64,000 bases of DNA, from the NCBI GenBank assembly GCA_937903005.1, contig CALFNR010000126.1, positions 1-64,000 on the forward strand, read 5' to 3'. Under the pieces are notes generated by a model. The model saw only the letters and a program-made list of their open reading frames with translations. It did no database searches and was not told the DNA's origin. The DNA is from Clostridium_AI sp002297865. Lineage in GTDB: Bacteria; Bacillota; Clostridia; Lachnospirales; Lachnospiraceae. Of this stretch, positions 7,331 through 16,455 are shown piece by piece. The position numbers and the translations under genes were made by a program. Positions within the stretch are counted from its first letter, which is position 1, and each line of letters starts with the position of its first letter.

Positions 7331-8554
7331 TTGAATAATTGCAGAATTGTTATTACTGGAATGGGAGTAATTTCTCCAATTGGTGAGGGGATTTCGAATT
7401 TCTGGGAAGCGGTGCTTTCTGGAAAGTCTGGAATCAGAGAAGTTCAGGCTTTTGATACAGCACGTTTTAGAACACATAATGGTGCTGAAGTAATTAATTT
7501 TGATGTGAAAAATTATTTAAATTGTCCTTCAGTAGAGAAAATGGGACGAGCATCACAGTTTGCAATAGCTGCAACAAAATCAGCAATAGAAGATGCAAAT
7601 ATTGATCCAGAAATGATTAGAAAGAGTAATATCGGAGTTTCTTTAGGAACGACAATGGGTGAAATTCAAGAAGAAGAAAAAGTCAGCAAAATATGGGTAG
7701 AGTCTGGCGTAGATAAAGTGCCAGCTAATCATTTCTTACAATATCCATGTGGAAATATTCCAAGGAATGTTGCAGCTGTTTTTGGTTTGCATGGTCCAAA
7801 CCTTATGGTGCCGACGGCTTGTGCTTCTGGAAATTATGCAATCGGTTATGCCTTTGATATGTTAAAAGAGGGAAAAGCTGATTTTATGATTGCAGGAGGA
7901 GTTGACCCATTTTCAAGGGTGGCATTTACAGGATTTAATAGATTATTGTCGGTTGCACCAGAGACCTGCCAGCCATTTGATGGTGAAAGAAAAGGAATGA
8001 TTGTAGGTGAGGGAGCAGGAATACTAGTAATGGAGACATTAGAAAGTGCTAAGAAGCGAGGAGCTTCTATATATGCAGAAGTTCTTGGATATGGATTAGG
8101 TTGCGATGCACATCATATGACCACTCCTCATCCAGAGGGATATGGTGGTGCCAGAGCAATAAAGGCTGCACTAGATTGTGCTGGTGTTACTATAGAAGAT
8201 ATTGATTACATAAGTGCACATGGTACAGGTACAAAGGAAAATGATAGAATTGAAACAAAGATTATTAAAAAAGTATTTAAAGAACGAGCAAAAGAGGTAC
8301 CAATGAGCTCTATTAAATCTATGATTGGACATACAATGGGAGCAGCAAGTGCTATTGAGGCAGTATTATGTGCGCTTGTTGTAAAAAATAATAAAATTCC
8401 ACCTACCATCAATTTCAAAATTCCAGATCCAGAATGTGATCTTGATTATGTCCCAAATGTATATAGAGAATGTAAGGTAGATGTTGCGTTATCTAATGCA
8501 TATGCCTTCGGCGGAAATGATGCTGCATTGCTAATTGGAAAATATCAAGAATAA
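7331..8554 (+). CDS. Ketosynthase alpha 1 (FabF-like beta-ketoacyl-ACP synthase)
   Basis: Condensing enzyme of 407 residues that extends an ACP-bound chain with malonyl-ACP. The catalytic triad is complete: Cys164 (PTACASG), His297 (SAHGTGT) and His334 (IGHTMGA). The FabF-type C-terminal glycine-rich block (AYAFGGNDAALL) is also present. The start is TTG at 7331 with an AGGGAG site upstream; no better start exists. The following gene is a triad-less homologue only 20 bases away, so the two should form a KS-alpha/KS-beta heterodimer as in type II polyketide systems. It is the first gene after a consensus promoter. Chain length and starter unit cannot be read from sequence. Confidence 0.93.
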   Translation: MNNCRIVITGMGVISPIGEGISNFWEAVLSGKSGIREVQAFDTARFRTHNGAEVINFDVKNYLNCPSVEKMGRASQFAIAATKSAIEDANIDPEMIRKSNIGVSLGTTMGEIQEEEKVSKIWVESGVDKVPANHFLQYPCGNIPRNVAAVFGLHGPNLMVPTACASGNYAIGYAFDMLKEGKADFMIAGGVDPFSRVAFTGFNRLLSVAPETCQPFDGERKGMIVGEGAGILVMETLESAKKRGASIYAEVLGYGLGCDAHHMTTPHPEGYGGARAIKAALDCAGVTIEDIDYISAHGTGTKENDRIETKIIKKVFKERAKEVPMSSIKSMIGHTMGAASAIEAVLCALVVKNNKIPPTINFKIPDPECDLDYVPNVYRECKVDVALSNAYAFGGNDAALLIGKYQE

Positions 8555-8574
8555 CATTTGGAGGGGATGAATGA

Positions 8575-9723
8575 ATGAAGTCAGAATCAAGAGTTGTGAT
8601 TACCACAATGGGAGTAGTTTCACCCATTGGAATAGGGAAAGAAGAATTCTTTCGTGCAATCGAAAGGAATCAGTCAGGTATTAAACCAATAACACTGTTT
8701 GAGTCAGAGGACGTTAAAGGAATAGAGGCAGGAGAAATTACAGAGTTTAAGGCAGAAGACTATCTTGGAAAACGTGGACTTAGAAATTTAGACAGAAGTA
8801 CCCGTCTGCTTTTAAGTGCAACGAAGCTTGCAATGGAAGAGAGCGGAAGAGAATTTACAGAAGAAGAGTTAGAAGAAACAGGGACAATTATAGGAACTGG
8901 ATTTGGTGGAGTACATAGTATAGGTACTTTTGATAGAGATTCACTGGAAAATCCCAATTACGTGAATCCAACTTTTTTCCCAAACACAGTTATTAATGCA
9001 CCAGCTAGCCAGATAAGTATTAAATATGGTATTAAGAAATTTAATATGACTGTGAGCAATCTTTTTACAGCTAGTACAGATGCGATAGGAATTGCATATA
9101 ACAGAATAAAATCAGGCAAGGATAAGGTTATTTTTACAGGTGGAGTAGAAGAACTGTGTGAAGAGATATTCTTTGGATATTATTATAATAATCTTCTCTT
9201 AGATAAAAAGAAAGATAGAAACGATGGAATCGTTTTGGGAGAAGGTGCGGTTGTATTTTTATTAGAGGAATTGGAACATGCAAAAAATAGAGGAGCCAAT
9301 ATTCTGGCAGAAATCACTGGGTATGGTACATGCTGTGATGCTGGTTTAGAGTATAATTATAACAAAGAAGCTGTAGGTGCTGTGCAGGCAATGCGAATGG
9401 CTTTGGAATCATCCAATGTAAAGCCTGAAGAGGTTGATTTGATTTCTATGAGCAGTAATGGAAAGCGAGCTGGAGAGGATATGGAAAACAGAGCAATATC
9501 AGAAGTATTCGGCTCAGATTTTGCTGAGGAAAGAAAAGAAAAAGTAAAAAAATTAACAGGTGAATGTATAGGTGCATCAGGAGCGATGCAGATTGCTGCA
9601 GCCATCTATGCTCTTCAAGAGAAGAAAGAAGCTTCTAGATATAGTGGCATTAACACTGTTATCATCAATTCGTTTGGATGTAACGGAATGAATTCATCAT
9701 TGATAGTTAGGAAAAATTCCTAA
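8575..9723 (+). CDS. Ketosynthase beta 1 (chain-length-factor-like, catalytically inactive KS homologue)
   Basis: 382-residue thiolase-fold protein that aligns with the preceding ketosynthase but has lost all three catalytic residues. The active cysteine is Phe164 (SNLFTASTDAIG), the first histidine is Ser293 and the second is Glu330 (GECIGASGAM). Such proteins pair with an active KS and shape the chain-length tunnel in type II polyketide and aryl-polyene systems. In classic chain length factors a glutamine replaces the cysteine; the phenylalanine here is unusual and argues against a loading decarboxylase role. It has a GGAGGGGATG ribosome site and is spaced 20 bases from its partner. Confidence 0.88.
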   Translation: MKSESRVVITTMGVVSPIGIGKEEFFRAIERNQSGIKPITLFESEDVKGIEAGEITEFKAEDYLGKRGLRNLDRSTRLLLSATKLAMEESGREFTEEELEETGTIIGTGFGGVHSIGTFDRDSLENPNYVNPTFFPNTVINAPASQISIKYGIKKFNMTVSNLFTASTDAIGIAYNRIKSGKDKVIFTGGVEELCEEIFFGYYYNNLLLDKKKDRNDGIVLGEGAVVFLLEELEHAKNRGANILAEITGYGTCCDAGLEYNYNKEAVGAVQAMRMALESSNVKPEEVDLISMSSNGKRAGEDMENRAISEVFGSDFAEERKEKVKKLTGECIGASGAMQIAAAIYALQEKKEASRYSGINTVIINSFGCNGMNSSLIVRKNS

Positions 9724-9764
9724 GTATAAAGAGAAAAAATAAAAAACATTAGGAGGAATTAATT

Positions 9765-10010
9765 ATGGAATTAATTGAAGTTAAAACAAAAGTAAAGGAA
9801 ATTATTGCAGAGATTATCGAGATGGAAGTAGACGAATTCAAAGATACAGATTCTTTTGTAGATGATTTGGGACTGGATTCACTAAAAGCATTGGAGATTC
9901 TAGCAGCGGTAGAAAAAGAATTTAAAATTGAAATTCCAGAAGAAAAGCTTGCAGAATTGACAACAGTAGATAATACAGTAAGTATTGCAATGGATATTAT
10001 AAATCAGTAA
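9765..10010 (+). CDS. Acyl carrier protein
   Basis: 81-residue acidic four-helix carrier protein. Ser39 in the LGLDSLKALE motif is the site for the 4'-phosphopantetheine arm that carries the growing chain. The start has an AGGAGG site. It is the only carrier protein in the operon, so both KS pairs presumably use it or also borrow the fatty-acid ACP. No phosphopantetheinyl transferase or malonyl-CoA:ACP transacylase lies nearby, so these activities must come from primary metabolism. It sits between the first KS pair and the dehydratase. Confidence 0.93.
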   Translation: MELIEVKTKVKEIIAEIIEMEVDEFKDTDSFVDDLGLDSLKALEILAAVEKEFKIEIPEEKLAELTTVDNTVSIAMDIINQ

Positions 10011-10056
10011 ACCAGTTATAGAAAATGGAGCTGATTAAAGAGGAAGGCTGTTAATT

Positions 10057-10494
10057 ATGTACATGGACTTTGAAGAAATTAAAAAAATGATTCCACAGAG
10101 ATTTCCAATTATTATGGTAGACAGAGTGGAATCCTTTGAAAAAGGTAAGAGTATAACAGCATTAAAGAATGTAAGTGGAAATGAAATGCATTTCCTGGGA
10201 CATTTTCCAGAACAGGCAGTTATGCCGGGTGTATTAACTATTGAGGCAATGGCACAGACTGCGGGTATTCTCGCGATGCTTACATATGCCGATCGCGAAC
10301 GAGCAAGTAATAAGTATTTTTTTGGTTCTGTTAATAAATTGAGATTTCTAAAACCAATAGTTCCGGGTGATCAAATGAAAATTTATGTAGAAGCAATTAA
10401 AATGACTTCCGTTGCCAGTCTAGTAAAGGCAGAAGTAAAAGTCGATGATACCGTTGTGGCAGCAGGGGAACTTTCGTTTGCTTTGCCTAAGTAG
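10057..10494 (+). CDS. FabZ-type 3-hydroxyacyl-ACP dehydratase
   Basis: Hot-dog fold dehydratase of 145 residues that removes water from 3-hydroxyacyl-ACP to give the trans-2-enoyl product. The catalytic pair His49 (GHFPEQAVMPG) and Glu63 (LTIEAMAQ) is present with the FabZ spacing of 14 residues. The start at 10057 has a GAGGAAGG site. Because the operon has a ketoreductase and this dehydratase but no FabI/FabK/FabV-type enoyl reductase, the chain is expected to keep its double bonds and become a polyene. The alternative is a housekeeping FabZ, which the operon context makes unlikely. Confidence 0.92.
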   Translation: MYMDFEEIKKMIPQRFPIIMVDRVESFEKGKSITALKNVSGNEMHFLGHFPEQAVMPGVLTIEAMAQTAGILAMLTYADRERASNKYFFGSVNKLRFLKPIVPGDQMKIYVEAIKMTSVASLVKAEVKVDDTVVAAGELSFALPK

Positions 10495-10513
10495 ATTTTA
10501 TGGGAGAAAATGA

Positions 10514-11776
10514 ATGAGAGAACAGAGAGTAGTGATTACTGGAATTGGTGTTGTTTCACCAGCTGGCATTGGAAAAGAAGAATTTGCAGAATCTATATTT
10601 AATGGAAGAAATACAATAGAAGAAGTTAATCTATTTGATACAAGTTTTGTAAAGCCTCAAATGCTTAGCAAGATAAAAGAATTTGATTTTGCTAGATATC
10701 TAAAAAAGGAAGAGTCAGATCATTTAAGTGATGTATCTATGAAATCTGTTATAGCTGCGAAACTAGCCATTCTAGATTCGCAGCTAAAACTAAATAAAGA
10801 GAATGGAAAACATGTAATTGATTCTGTAGAACCTTTTGATATTGGAGTTTCTTTAGGAACTGGGGTTGGTGAGTCTATCGATATTGAAACAATGACGGAG
10901 ACTGTTGTAAAGAAGGGGTGGAAATTTGTTCCTGAACCTCTACTTCGGAGGTTTCATAATAATGATATTGCCAAGGATGTTTCTGATTATTTCGGAATAA
11001 AAGGTGTCAATCAGGTTTTCTCTACAGCATGTTCTGCTGGAAATGATGCAATTGTCTACGCATATAATCAGATTAAACACAACAAGGCGAAAATTATGAT
11101 AGCTGGTGGTGCAGAAAGTCTATCTAAAACATCTATCATTGGTTTTTTAAGAATGAATGCAATAACACACGAATTATGTTGCCCATTTGATCTTAACAGG
11201 AAGGGAACGACTCCTGGAGAAGGAGCAGGTATTGTTATCCTTGAGTCCTATCATCATGCATTGCAGAGAAAGGCACATATTTATGCGGAAATTGCTGGAT
11301 ATGGAGTGAGCTGTGATGCATTTCATTTAACAAAACCAGATGGTTCAGATATGGGAGGGCCAGTTAAAGCTCTTATCAAGGCAGTAAAATCAGCAAATAT
11401 AAGAGAATCGGATGTTGATTATATCTGTGCTCATGGTACAGGAACTAAGGCAAATGACTTAATGGAAACTAGGGCCATCAAACACGTCTTTAAAGAAAGT
11501 GCACGTAACATTCCAATAAGTTCGATCAAGTCTATGATAGGACATACTGGTGGAGCATCAGGTGCACTCGGAGCAATTGCCTGTGTTCTTGCGATGCAAA
11601 AGAACATGGTGCCTCCAACAATTAACTATTGTACGAAAGACTCAGAATGTGATTTAGATTATGTTCCTAATAAGGCGAGAGAAAAAGAAGTAAAGATAGC
11701 GATTAATAATTCATTTGCATTTGGAGGAAACAATACCTGTCTTGTTCTAAAGAAAGACAGGTCAATTGATACATGA
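10514..11776 (+). CDS. Ketosynthase alpha 2 (FabF-like)
   Basis: Second complete condensing enzyme, 420 residues. The triad is intact: Cys173 (STACSAG), His307 (CAHGTGT) and His344 (IGHTGGA), with a FAFGGNN block near the C-terminus. It is somewhat longer than the first KS through an insertion around residues 80-95. It is followed 24 bases later by its own triad-less partner, so the operon encodes two KS/CLF-like pairs. The pairs might act in sequence on one chain (starter then extender, or different lengths) or build two chains that are joined later. The resemblance to the first pair suggests duplication of an ancestral KS-alpha/KS-beta unit. Confidence 0.93.
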   Translation: MREQRVVITGIGVVSPAGIGKEEFAESIFNGRNTIEEVNLFDTSFVKPQMLSKIKEFDFARYLKKEESDHLSDVSMKSVIAAKLAILDSQLKLNKENGKHVIDSVEPFDIGVSLGTGVGESIDIETMTETVVKKGWKFVPEPLLRRFHNNDIAKDVSDYFGIKGVNQVFSTACSAGNDAIVYAYNQIKHNKAKIMIAGGAESLSKTSIIGFLRMNAITHELCCPFDLNRKGTTPGEGAGIVILESYHHALQRKAHIYAEIAGYGVSCDAFHLTKPDGSDMGGPVKALIKAVKSANIRESDVDYICAHGTGTKANDLMETRAIKHVFKESARNIPISSIKSMIGHTGGASGALGAIACVLAMQKNMVPPTINYCTKDSECDLDYVPNKAREKEVKIAINNSFAFGGNNTCLVLKKDRSIDT

Positions 11777-11800
11777 AAAAGGATATCTTAGGAGAAAAGT

Positions 11801-12904
11801 ATGGAATCAGGAGTTTGTATCACTGGTATAGGAGTCATTTCGCCAGTGGGAACTGGTGTGAATTGCTTCTGGAAGGCTTTAAAAGAGAAAATAAATGGGT
11901 TAGGTAATCTGGAGCTTGCAGATTTGTCAGACTTTAATGGTATGAAAGCTGGACAAATAACGAATTTTGAACTATCAGATTATGTAAAAGAGAAAGGGTT
12001 AAGGTATTATAGCAGGGCGATGGGATTTGTCTCCGCTGCATCCAACCTTGCTCTTGATGACGGAAACTATTGTATAAATACAGAACATGAGGACACAACA
12101 GGTATTGTTCTTGGTTCTTCCTTTGGCAACGTTGAAAGTATTAAGAACTTTTATCAGGAGGCTTTAGAAGAAGGTGCTAGATATGTCAATCCAATGATGT
12201 ATCCTAGAACTATGATGACAATTCCTGCAAGTCAGATTTGTATCAATCATAAGATAAAAGGAATTAATAGAACATTTTCGCATGGTGCAGTCTGTGGGAT
12301 GGATTCCATATGTTATGCAGCAGAACTTATCCAAAATCAGGAATATTCTGTTATGCTAGCAGGAGGAGTGGAAGAACTTAATTCTGTTGTAATGGCAAAA
12401 CAGATGTATTGTAATGGAGAATCACAGAAAGCAGCTCCAGGAGAGGGCTCTGGGATGGTTCTACTTGAGAATACTCAGGCGGCGATAGAGAGAAGAGCAG
12501 ATATTTATGCGGAAATAATTGGCTGGTCACATTTATATAACTGTGAGGGCAATAAGGAAGAAGTAGTTTATGAGACGATTAAATCATGCATGGAGAGGGC
12601 AATAGTAGATGCCGCTGTATCGCCAGAAGAAATAGGAACAGTATTTATGCAGTCAGTACCAGGCAGTATGCCATATAGTGCTGAAATTAGAGCAATTGAA
12701 CAGGTTCTGGGAGATAAGAAGGGTATTCAGCTATTTACTATACAATCCTATACTGGAGACTGCATGGGAGCATCCAGTGCGATGCAGGTTTGCGCAGGGG
12801 CTTATAAACTACAAGAAGATAAAAAGGAAAAGTTTGTGCTTTGCAATGCTTTTACAAGTGATGCAGCGTATACGACAGTAATTTTAAAGGGAATGAGTAG
12901 ATAA
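11801..12904 (+). CDS. Ketosynthase beta 2 (chain-length-factor-like)
   Basis: 367-residue KS homologue without the catalytic triad. The cysteine position is Ala163 (SHGAVCGMDS), the first histidine is Gln284 and the second is Asp320 (GDCMGASSAM). A cysteine (Cys165) lies two residues beyond the usual site but is out of register. The C-terminus keeps the thiolase-fold core. Expected role: the non-catalytic half of a heterodimer with the preceding KS, setting chain length. Ribosome site: TTAGGAGAAAAGT. Its stop codon is one base from the radical SAM gene, showing tight coupling. Confidence 0.87.
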   Translation: MESGVCITGIGVISPVGTGVNCFWKALKEKINGLGNLELADLSDFNGMKAGQITNFELSDYVKEKGLRYYSRAMGFVSAASNLALDDGNYCINTEHEDTTGIVLGSSFGNVESIKNFYQEALEEGARYVNPMMYPRTMMTIPASQICINHKIKGINRTFSHGAVCGMDSICYAAELIQNQEYSVMLAGGVEELNSVVMAKQMYCNGESQKAAPGEGSGMVLLENTQAAIERRADIYAEIIGWSHLYNCEGNKEEVVYETIKSCMERAIVDAAVSPEEIGTVFMQSVPGSMPYSAEIRAIEQVLGDKKGIQLFTIQSYTGDCMGASSAMQVCAGAYKLQEDKKEKFVLCNAFTSDAAYTTVILKGMSR

Positions 12905-12905
12905 A

Positions 12906-14219
12906 ATGAAAATAGGATTTATTGCGTTAAAGAACATTTTATTAGGCGAACATTTTATTGATTTATGGACAAGTCAAAAAGAAGTGAATGCCTATAAAAG
13001 ATTATATACCTGTCCAAATTTGGGGCTTTTAACAGTTGCTGGATTAGTAGATGATTCATTTGAAGTAAAATATGTAGATGAGAATCAAAGAGAAATTGAT
13101 TTTGATGAGGACTTTGATGTTGTGTGTTTATCGCCCGTTGCACAGCAGGTGTCGAATGCATACCATGTTGCAAAGGAATTTATGGCACGAGGGGTGAAAG
13201 TGGTTATTGGTGGAATTCACGCAACGGTTGCAACGGAAGAAGTAAAAGAACACTGTGACTGTGTTATGGCTGGAGAGGGTGAAGTATTCTGGCAAGAGTT
13301 TCAAGAGGATTTAAAAAAGGGAGAGTTAAAACCAATATATCGAAGTTATACAACTGCCCCAGCGGATTTAACTAAGTCGCCAGTACCTCGTTACGACTTG
13401 TTGGAGAATCCAGAGTATTATAGAGTAATATCGGTACAAGTGACTAGAGGATGTCCAAGGGACTGTGAGTTTTGCGCATCTTCAAAATTATATGGAAAGT
13501 CTTATCGAAGAAAGACGGTGGAACAGGTAATACGTGAAGTGCGTAAAATAAAAGAAATCTGGAAAAAACCATATATTTATTTTACAGACGATAATTTGTT
13601 TGTAGATCGAGAGTTTTCTAAGAAACTTTTAACTGAATTGATACCTCTTAAAATAAGATGGTATGCATTCTCTGATATTTCTATTGGAGAAGATGATGAA
13701 CTACTAGAGCTAATGGCAAGAAGCGGGTGTACACAGGTTACATTTGGGCTTGAAAGTCTTTCAGCTGAAAGTCTTGGAAGCGTAAGTAAGTGGAAAAAAA
13801 GATATCTGAGTAAATATCCTGAATTGATAGAAAATATACAATCTCATGGTATTGGTGCATTTGGTTCGTTTTGTGTTGGGCTGGATGAAGATGATACTTC
13901 TGTATTCCCAAGAATTCGAGATTTTGTAATCAACAATCATCTATTTGGAACGAGTTTTTCAATTCTGACCCCATTTCCAGGAACAATTCTTCATGAAAAA
14001 CTGAAAAAGGAAAATAGAATATTGGATTATAACTGGGATCATTATACTTGTTTTGATGTGGTATACCAACCTAAGAAAATGACTGTTCAAGAATTGGAAG
14101 AGGGATTTCGGTGGTTGTATCAGGAGATATATTCAGAATATGTAACGAATAAAAGGCTTCGTTATTTTTCTGAGATTATGTTAAAACGTGGTGAAAAACT
14201 GCGAAGTGAAAAAAAATAG
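12906..14219 (+). CDS. Cobalamin-binding radical SAM enzyme
   Basis: 437 residues. The N-terminal half (about 1-150) has the Rossmann-like B12-binding fold found in class B radical SAM enzymes (YVDENQREIDF, VVIGGIHATVATEEV, AGEGE), without an obvious DxHxxG lower-ligand motif. The radical SAM barrel follows, with the iron-sulfur ligands Cys183, Cys187 and Cys190 (RGCPRDCEFC). Family members methylate unreactive carbons or perform radical cyclisations, as in BchE or OxsB. Here it probably acts on the ACP-bound or CoA-bound chain. It starts one base after the KS-beta stop. The reaction cannot be predicted, but it requires anaerobic, reducing conditions. Confidence 0.88.
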   Translation: MKIGFIALKNILLGEHFIDLWTSQKEVNAYKRLYTCPNLGLLTVAGLVDDSFEVKYVDENQREIDFDEDFDVVCLSPVAQQVSNAYHVAKEFMARGVKVVIGGIHATVATEEVKEHCDCVMAGEGEVFWQEFQEDLKKGELKPIYRSYTTAPADLTKSPVPRYDLLENPEYYRVISVQVTRGCPRDCEFCASSKLYGKSYRRKTVEQVIREVRKIKEIWKKPYIYFTDDNLFVDREFSKKLLTELIPLKIRWYAFSDISIGEDDELLELMARSGCTQVTFGLESLSAESLGSVSKWKKRYLSKYPELIENIQSHGIGAFGSFCVGLDEDDTSVFPRIRDFVINNHLFGTSFSILTPFPGTILHEKLKKENRILDYNWDHYTCFDVVYQPKKMTVQELEEGFRWLYQEIYSEYVTNKRLRYFSEIMLKRGEKLRSEKK

Positions 14220-14230
14220 GTGGTGAATAA

Positions 14231-15022
14231 GTGATGTATTTTGCAGGAATAGATATAGGTTCAATGACAGCAGAAACTGTAATTATTAATGACAAAAAAG
14301 AAATATGTGCAAGTTTCATTGTAAAATCAGGTGCCAGTCATAAGGAAGCGTTAGAGAAGTCATTTGAACAAGCGTTAAATATGGCTCAAATTACAAGGGA
14401 AGATATTAAATATATTGTTAGTACAGGATATGGAAGAATCAATGTGGATTTCGCTGACAAACAAGTAACTGAAATTGCGTGTCATGGTAAGGGTTCACAT
14501 TTTTTGTTCCCGAATACAAGGACTGTAATTGATATTGGTGGACAAGATAGTAAGATTATTAAATTAAATAAAAAAGGAAAAGTTATTGATTTTCTTATGA
14601 ATGATAAATGTGCCGCAGGTACTGGTCGTTTTTTAGAAGTTATGGCAAACGCTCTCGAAATTAATGTTGAAGAGTTGGGAGAATATTCCATGAAATCACA
14701 GAAGCCTGCAAAGATTAGCTGTATGTGTGGCATTTTTGCCGAATCAGAAGTTGTTTCTAAAATTGCCAGTGGAGAGACCAAAGAAGACATTGTAAGAGGT
14801 TTACATAATTCAATTGCTTCTAGAATATTAGGAATGGTAAACCGGGTGAAAAAGGAAGAAGAAGTAACAATGACAGGTGGTGGTGCAAAAAATATTGGAG
14901 TTGTGCATGCAATGCAGGAGCAGTTGAAGTGTCAGATAAATGTTCCAGAAGATCCTCAGATTGTTGGGGCGCTTGGAGCAGCACTTTTTTCTTTGGAGGA
15001 ATACTATGCAAATAATGAATAA
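14231..15022 (+). CDS. HgdC/BadF-type ATP-dependent activator of dehydratase/reductase
   Basis: 263-residue ASKHA-fold ATPase of the 2-hydroxyacyl-CoA dehydratase activator family. It passes single electrons, driven by ATP hydrolysis, to an HgdB/BcrC-type partner. The nucleotide-binding start (GIDIGSMTAETV) and the VIDIGGQDSK block are intact, and Cys127 (DKCAAGTGRF) and Cys166 (CMCGIF) can hold the shared [4Fe-4S] cluster of the homodimer. The start is GTG 14231 or ATG 14234 after AGGTGG. Both partner subunits are encoded two genes downstream, so the module is complete. Its end overlaps the next gene by 17 bases. Confidence 0.93.
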   Translation: MMYFAGIDIGSMTAETVIINDKKEICASFIVKSGASHKEALEKSFEQALNMAQITREDIKYIVSTGYGRINVDFADKQVTEIACHGKGSHFLFPNTRTVIDIGGQDSKIIKLNKKGKVIDFLMNDKCAAGTGRFLEVMANALEINVEELGEYSMKSQKPAKISCMCGIFAESEVVSKIASGETKEDIVRGLHNSIASRILGMVNRVKKEEEVTMTGGGAKNIGVVHAMQEQLKCQINVPEDPQIVGALGAALFSLEEYYANNE

Positions 15023-16445
15023 TGTTTACGAGCATTATGATGTGGTTATCATCGGTGGTGGACTGGGTGGACTTGTAAGTGGAAACTATCTTGCCAAAGC
15101 AGGTAAGAAAGTACTGCTTGCAGAACAGCATTTTCAGCCAGGTGGTTGCTGTACGTCATTTAAAAGAAAGGGATTTACTTTTGATGCTGGGGGACATTTC
15201 TTTGGAAGTTTTGGGGAAAAGGGATTTTTACGTAAAATAATTCAAGATTTAGAGTTAGAAGATAAAATAAAATTTAAGGAAGCAGAACCTTCGGATTATT
15301 TAGTATTTCCTGACTTTACAGTGAAGATAGTGAGAGACCTGAGTCACATTGAACAGCAGTTAAAAAGTATATTTCCGGACGAGGAAGAAGGAATTACAAA
15401 GTTTTTGTCCTATTTGAAAACATTTAATTACACAATGAGTTTTCGAATAAAGGATAAAACGTTTAGAGAGATTCTGGATTCGTTCTTCCGAGATGAAAAA
15501 ATCAAAGCTGTTTTTGATGTGCTTCTTTTATATATAGGACTTCCGTCGAAACAGATGTCTGCGGTTGCTGGAATTATATTGTTTCGGGATTTTATTCTGG
15601 ACGGCGGTTATTATCCGTTAGGCAGTATGCAGAATTTCTCAAATATGTTAGCACAACAGATGGAAAAATTCGGTGGAACAGTAATGCTTTCCACAAAAGT
15701 AGAAAAAATAAACATAGAAGAAAATAAGGTAACTGGAATTACACTAAAAGATGGACGTATCATTCAGTCCGACTATGTAATCTCCAATGCAGATGCTAAC
15801 CAGACATTTCTAGACATGATAGGTGAAGAACATCTAGAGCAAAAGTTTGTTACAAGATTAAAAGAAATGGAGCCATCGGTATCGCATTTTAATGTATATC
15901 TGGGAATCAAGTCAGAGGCAGTAGAAAATTTAGCTGTAAAGGGCAATACGTGGTATGTTCCAGAGTATGATATAGAAAAAATTTACAACAAAATGCGTAC
16001 GAATCCTTTCCACGAAAATGGATTTATTCATATTGCATTTCCTTCATTTTATGATGAAAGTTTGTCGCCAGAAGGACATGAATCGATATTTTTAACGATT
16101 TTGGCTCCATTTAAAAATGTTTCCTATTGGAAAGAACAGAAAGAATCTCTCAGTCAGCTTCTAATAGAGAGGGCGGAACATATTATTCCAGAATTGTCCC
16201 AAAATATCGTGGTGAAAGAGATTTCTACACCTCAGACCATTTATCGTTATACCTTGAATAGTCAGGGCGCCAATTATGGATGGGCTATGAAGAATTCACA
16301 AGTCAGTAGATTGAGACTTAATCAGAAGTCGCCAGTAAAGGGATTATATCTGGCTGGTCACTGGACTCTTCCTGGTGCTGGGCTGGCAACAGTGGCACAG
16401 TCTGGATATACTGCAGCTAAAATGATATTAGAAGACACACATTAG
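15006..16445 (+). CDS. CrtI/phytoene-desaturase-like FAD-dependent oxidoreductase
   Basis: 480-residue flavoprotein of the phytoene dehydrogenase family (COG1233-like), whose members desaturate, saturate or isomerise long conjugated chains. The N-terminal dinucleotide fold (VVIIGGGLGGLVSGNYLAKAGKKV) is followed by the GGCCTSFKRKGFTFDAGGH block. The C-terminal FAD motif (GLYLAGHWTLPGAGLATVAQSG) is intact. The start is ATG 15006, because the GGAGGA site ends six bases before it; a longer frame from 14940 lies inside the upstream gene without a ribosome site. In an anaerobe the enzyme cannot use oxygen, so it may act as a saturase or isomerase on the polyene. It overlaps the activator gene, so the two are translationally coupled. 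Confidence 0.9.
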   Translation: MQIMNNVYEHYDVVIIGGGLGGLVSGNYLAKAGKKVLLAEQHFQPGGCCTSFKRKGFTFDAGGHFFGSFGEKGFLRKIIQDLELEDKIKFKEAEPSDYLVFPDFTVKIVRDLSHIEQQLKSIFPDEEEGITKFLSYLKTFNYTMSFRIKDKTFREILDSFFRDEKIKAVFDVLLLYIGLPSKQMSAVAGIILFRDFILDGGYYPLGSMQNFSNMLAQQMEKFGGTVMLSTKVEKINIEENKVTGITLKDGRIIQSDYVISNADANQTFLDMIGEEHLEQKFVTRLKEMEPSVSHFNVYLGIKSEAVENLAVKGNTWYVPEYDIEKIYNKMRTNPFHENGFIHIAFPSFYDESLSPEGHESIFLTILAPFKNVSYWKEQKESLSQLLIERAEHIIPELSQNIVVKEISTPQTIYRYTLNSQGANYGWAMKNSQVSRLRLNQKSPVKGLYLAGHWTLPGAGLATVAQSGYTAAKMILEDTH

Positions 16446-16455
16446 GGGGAGTTGT

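Noticed and set aside
14940..15005. Longer start for the CrtI-like protein
   Set aside because: The extension overlaps the ATPase gene and lacks a ribosome site, while GGAGGA is ideally spaced for ATG 15006.
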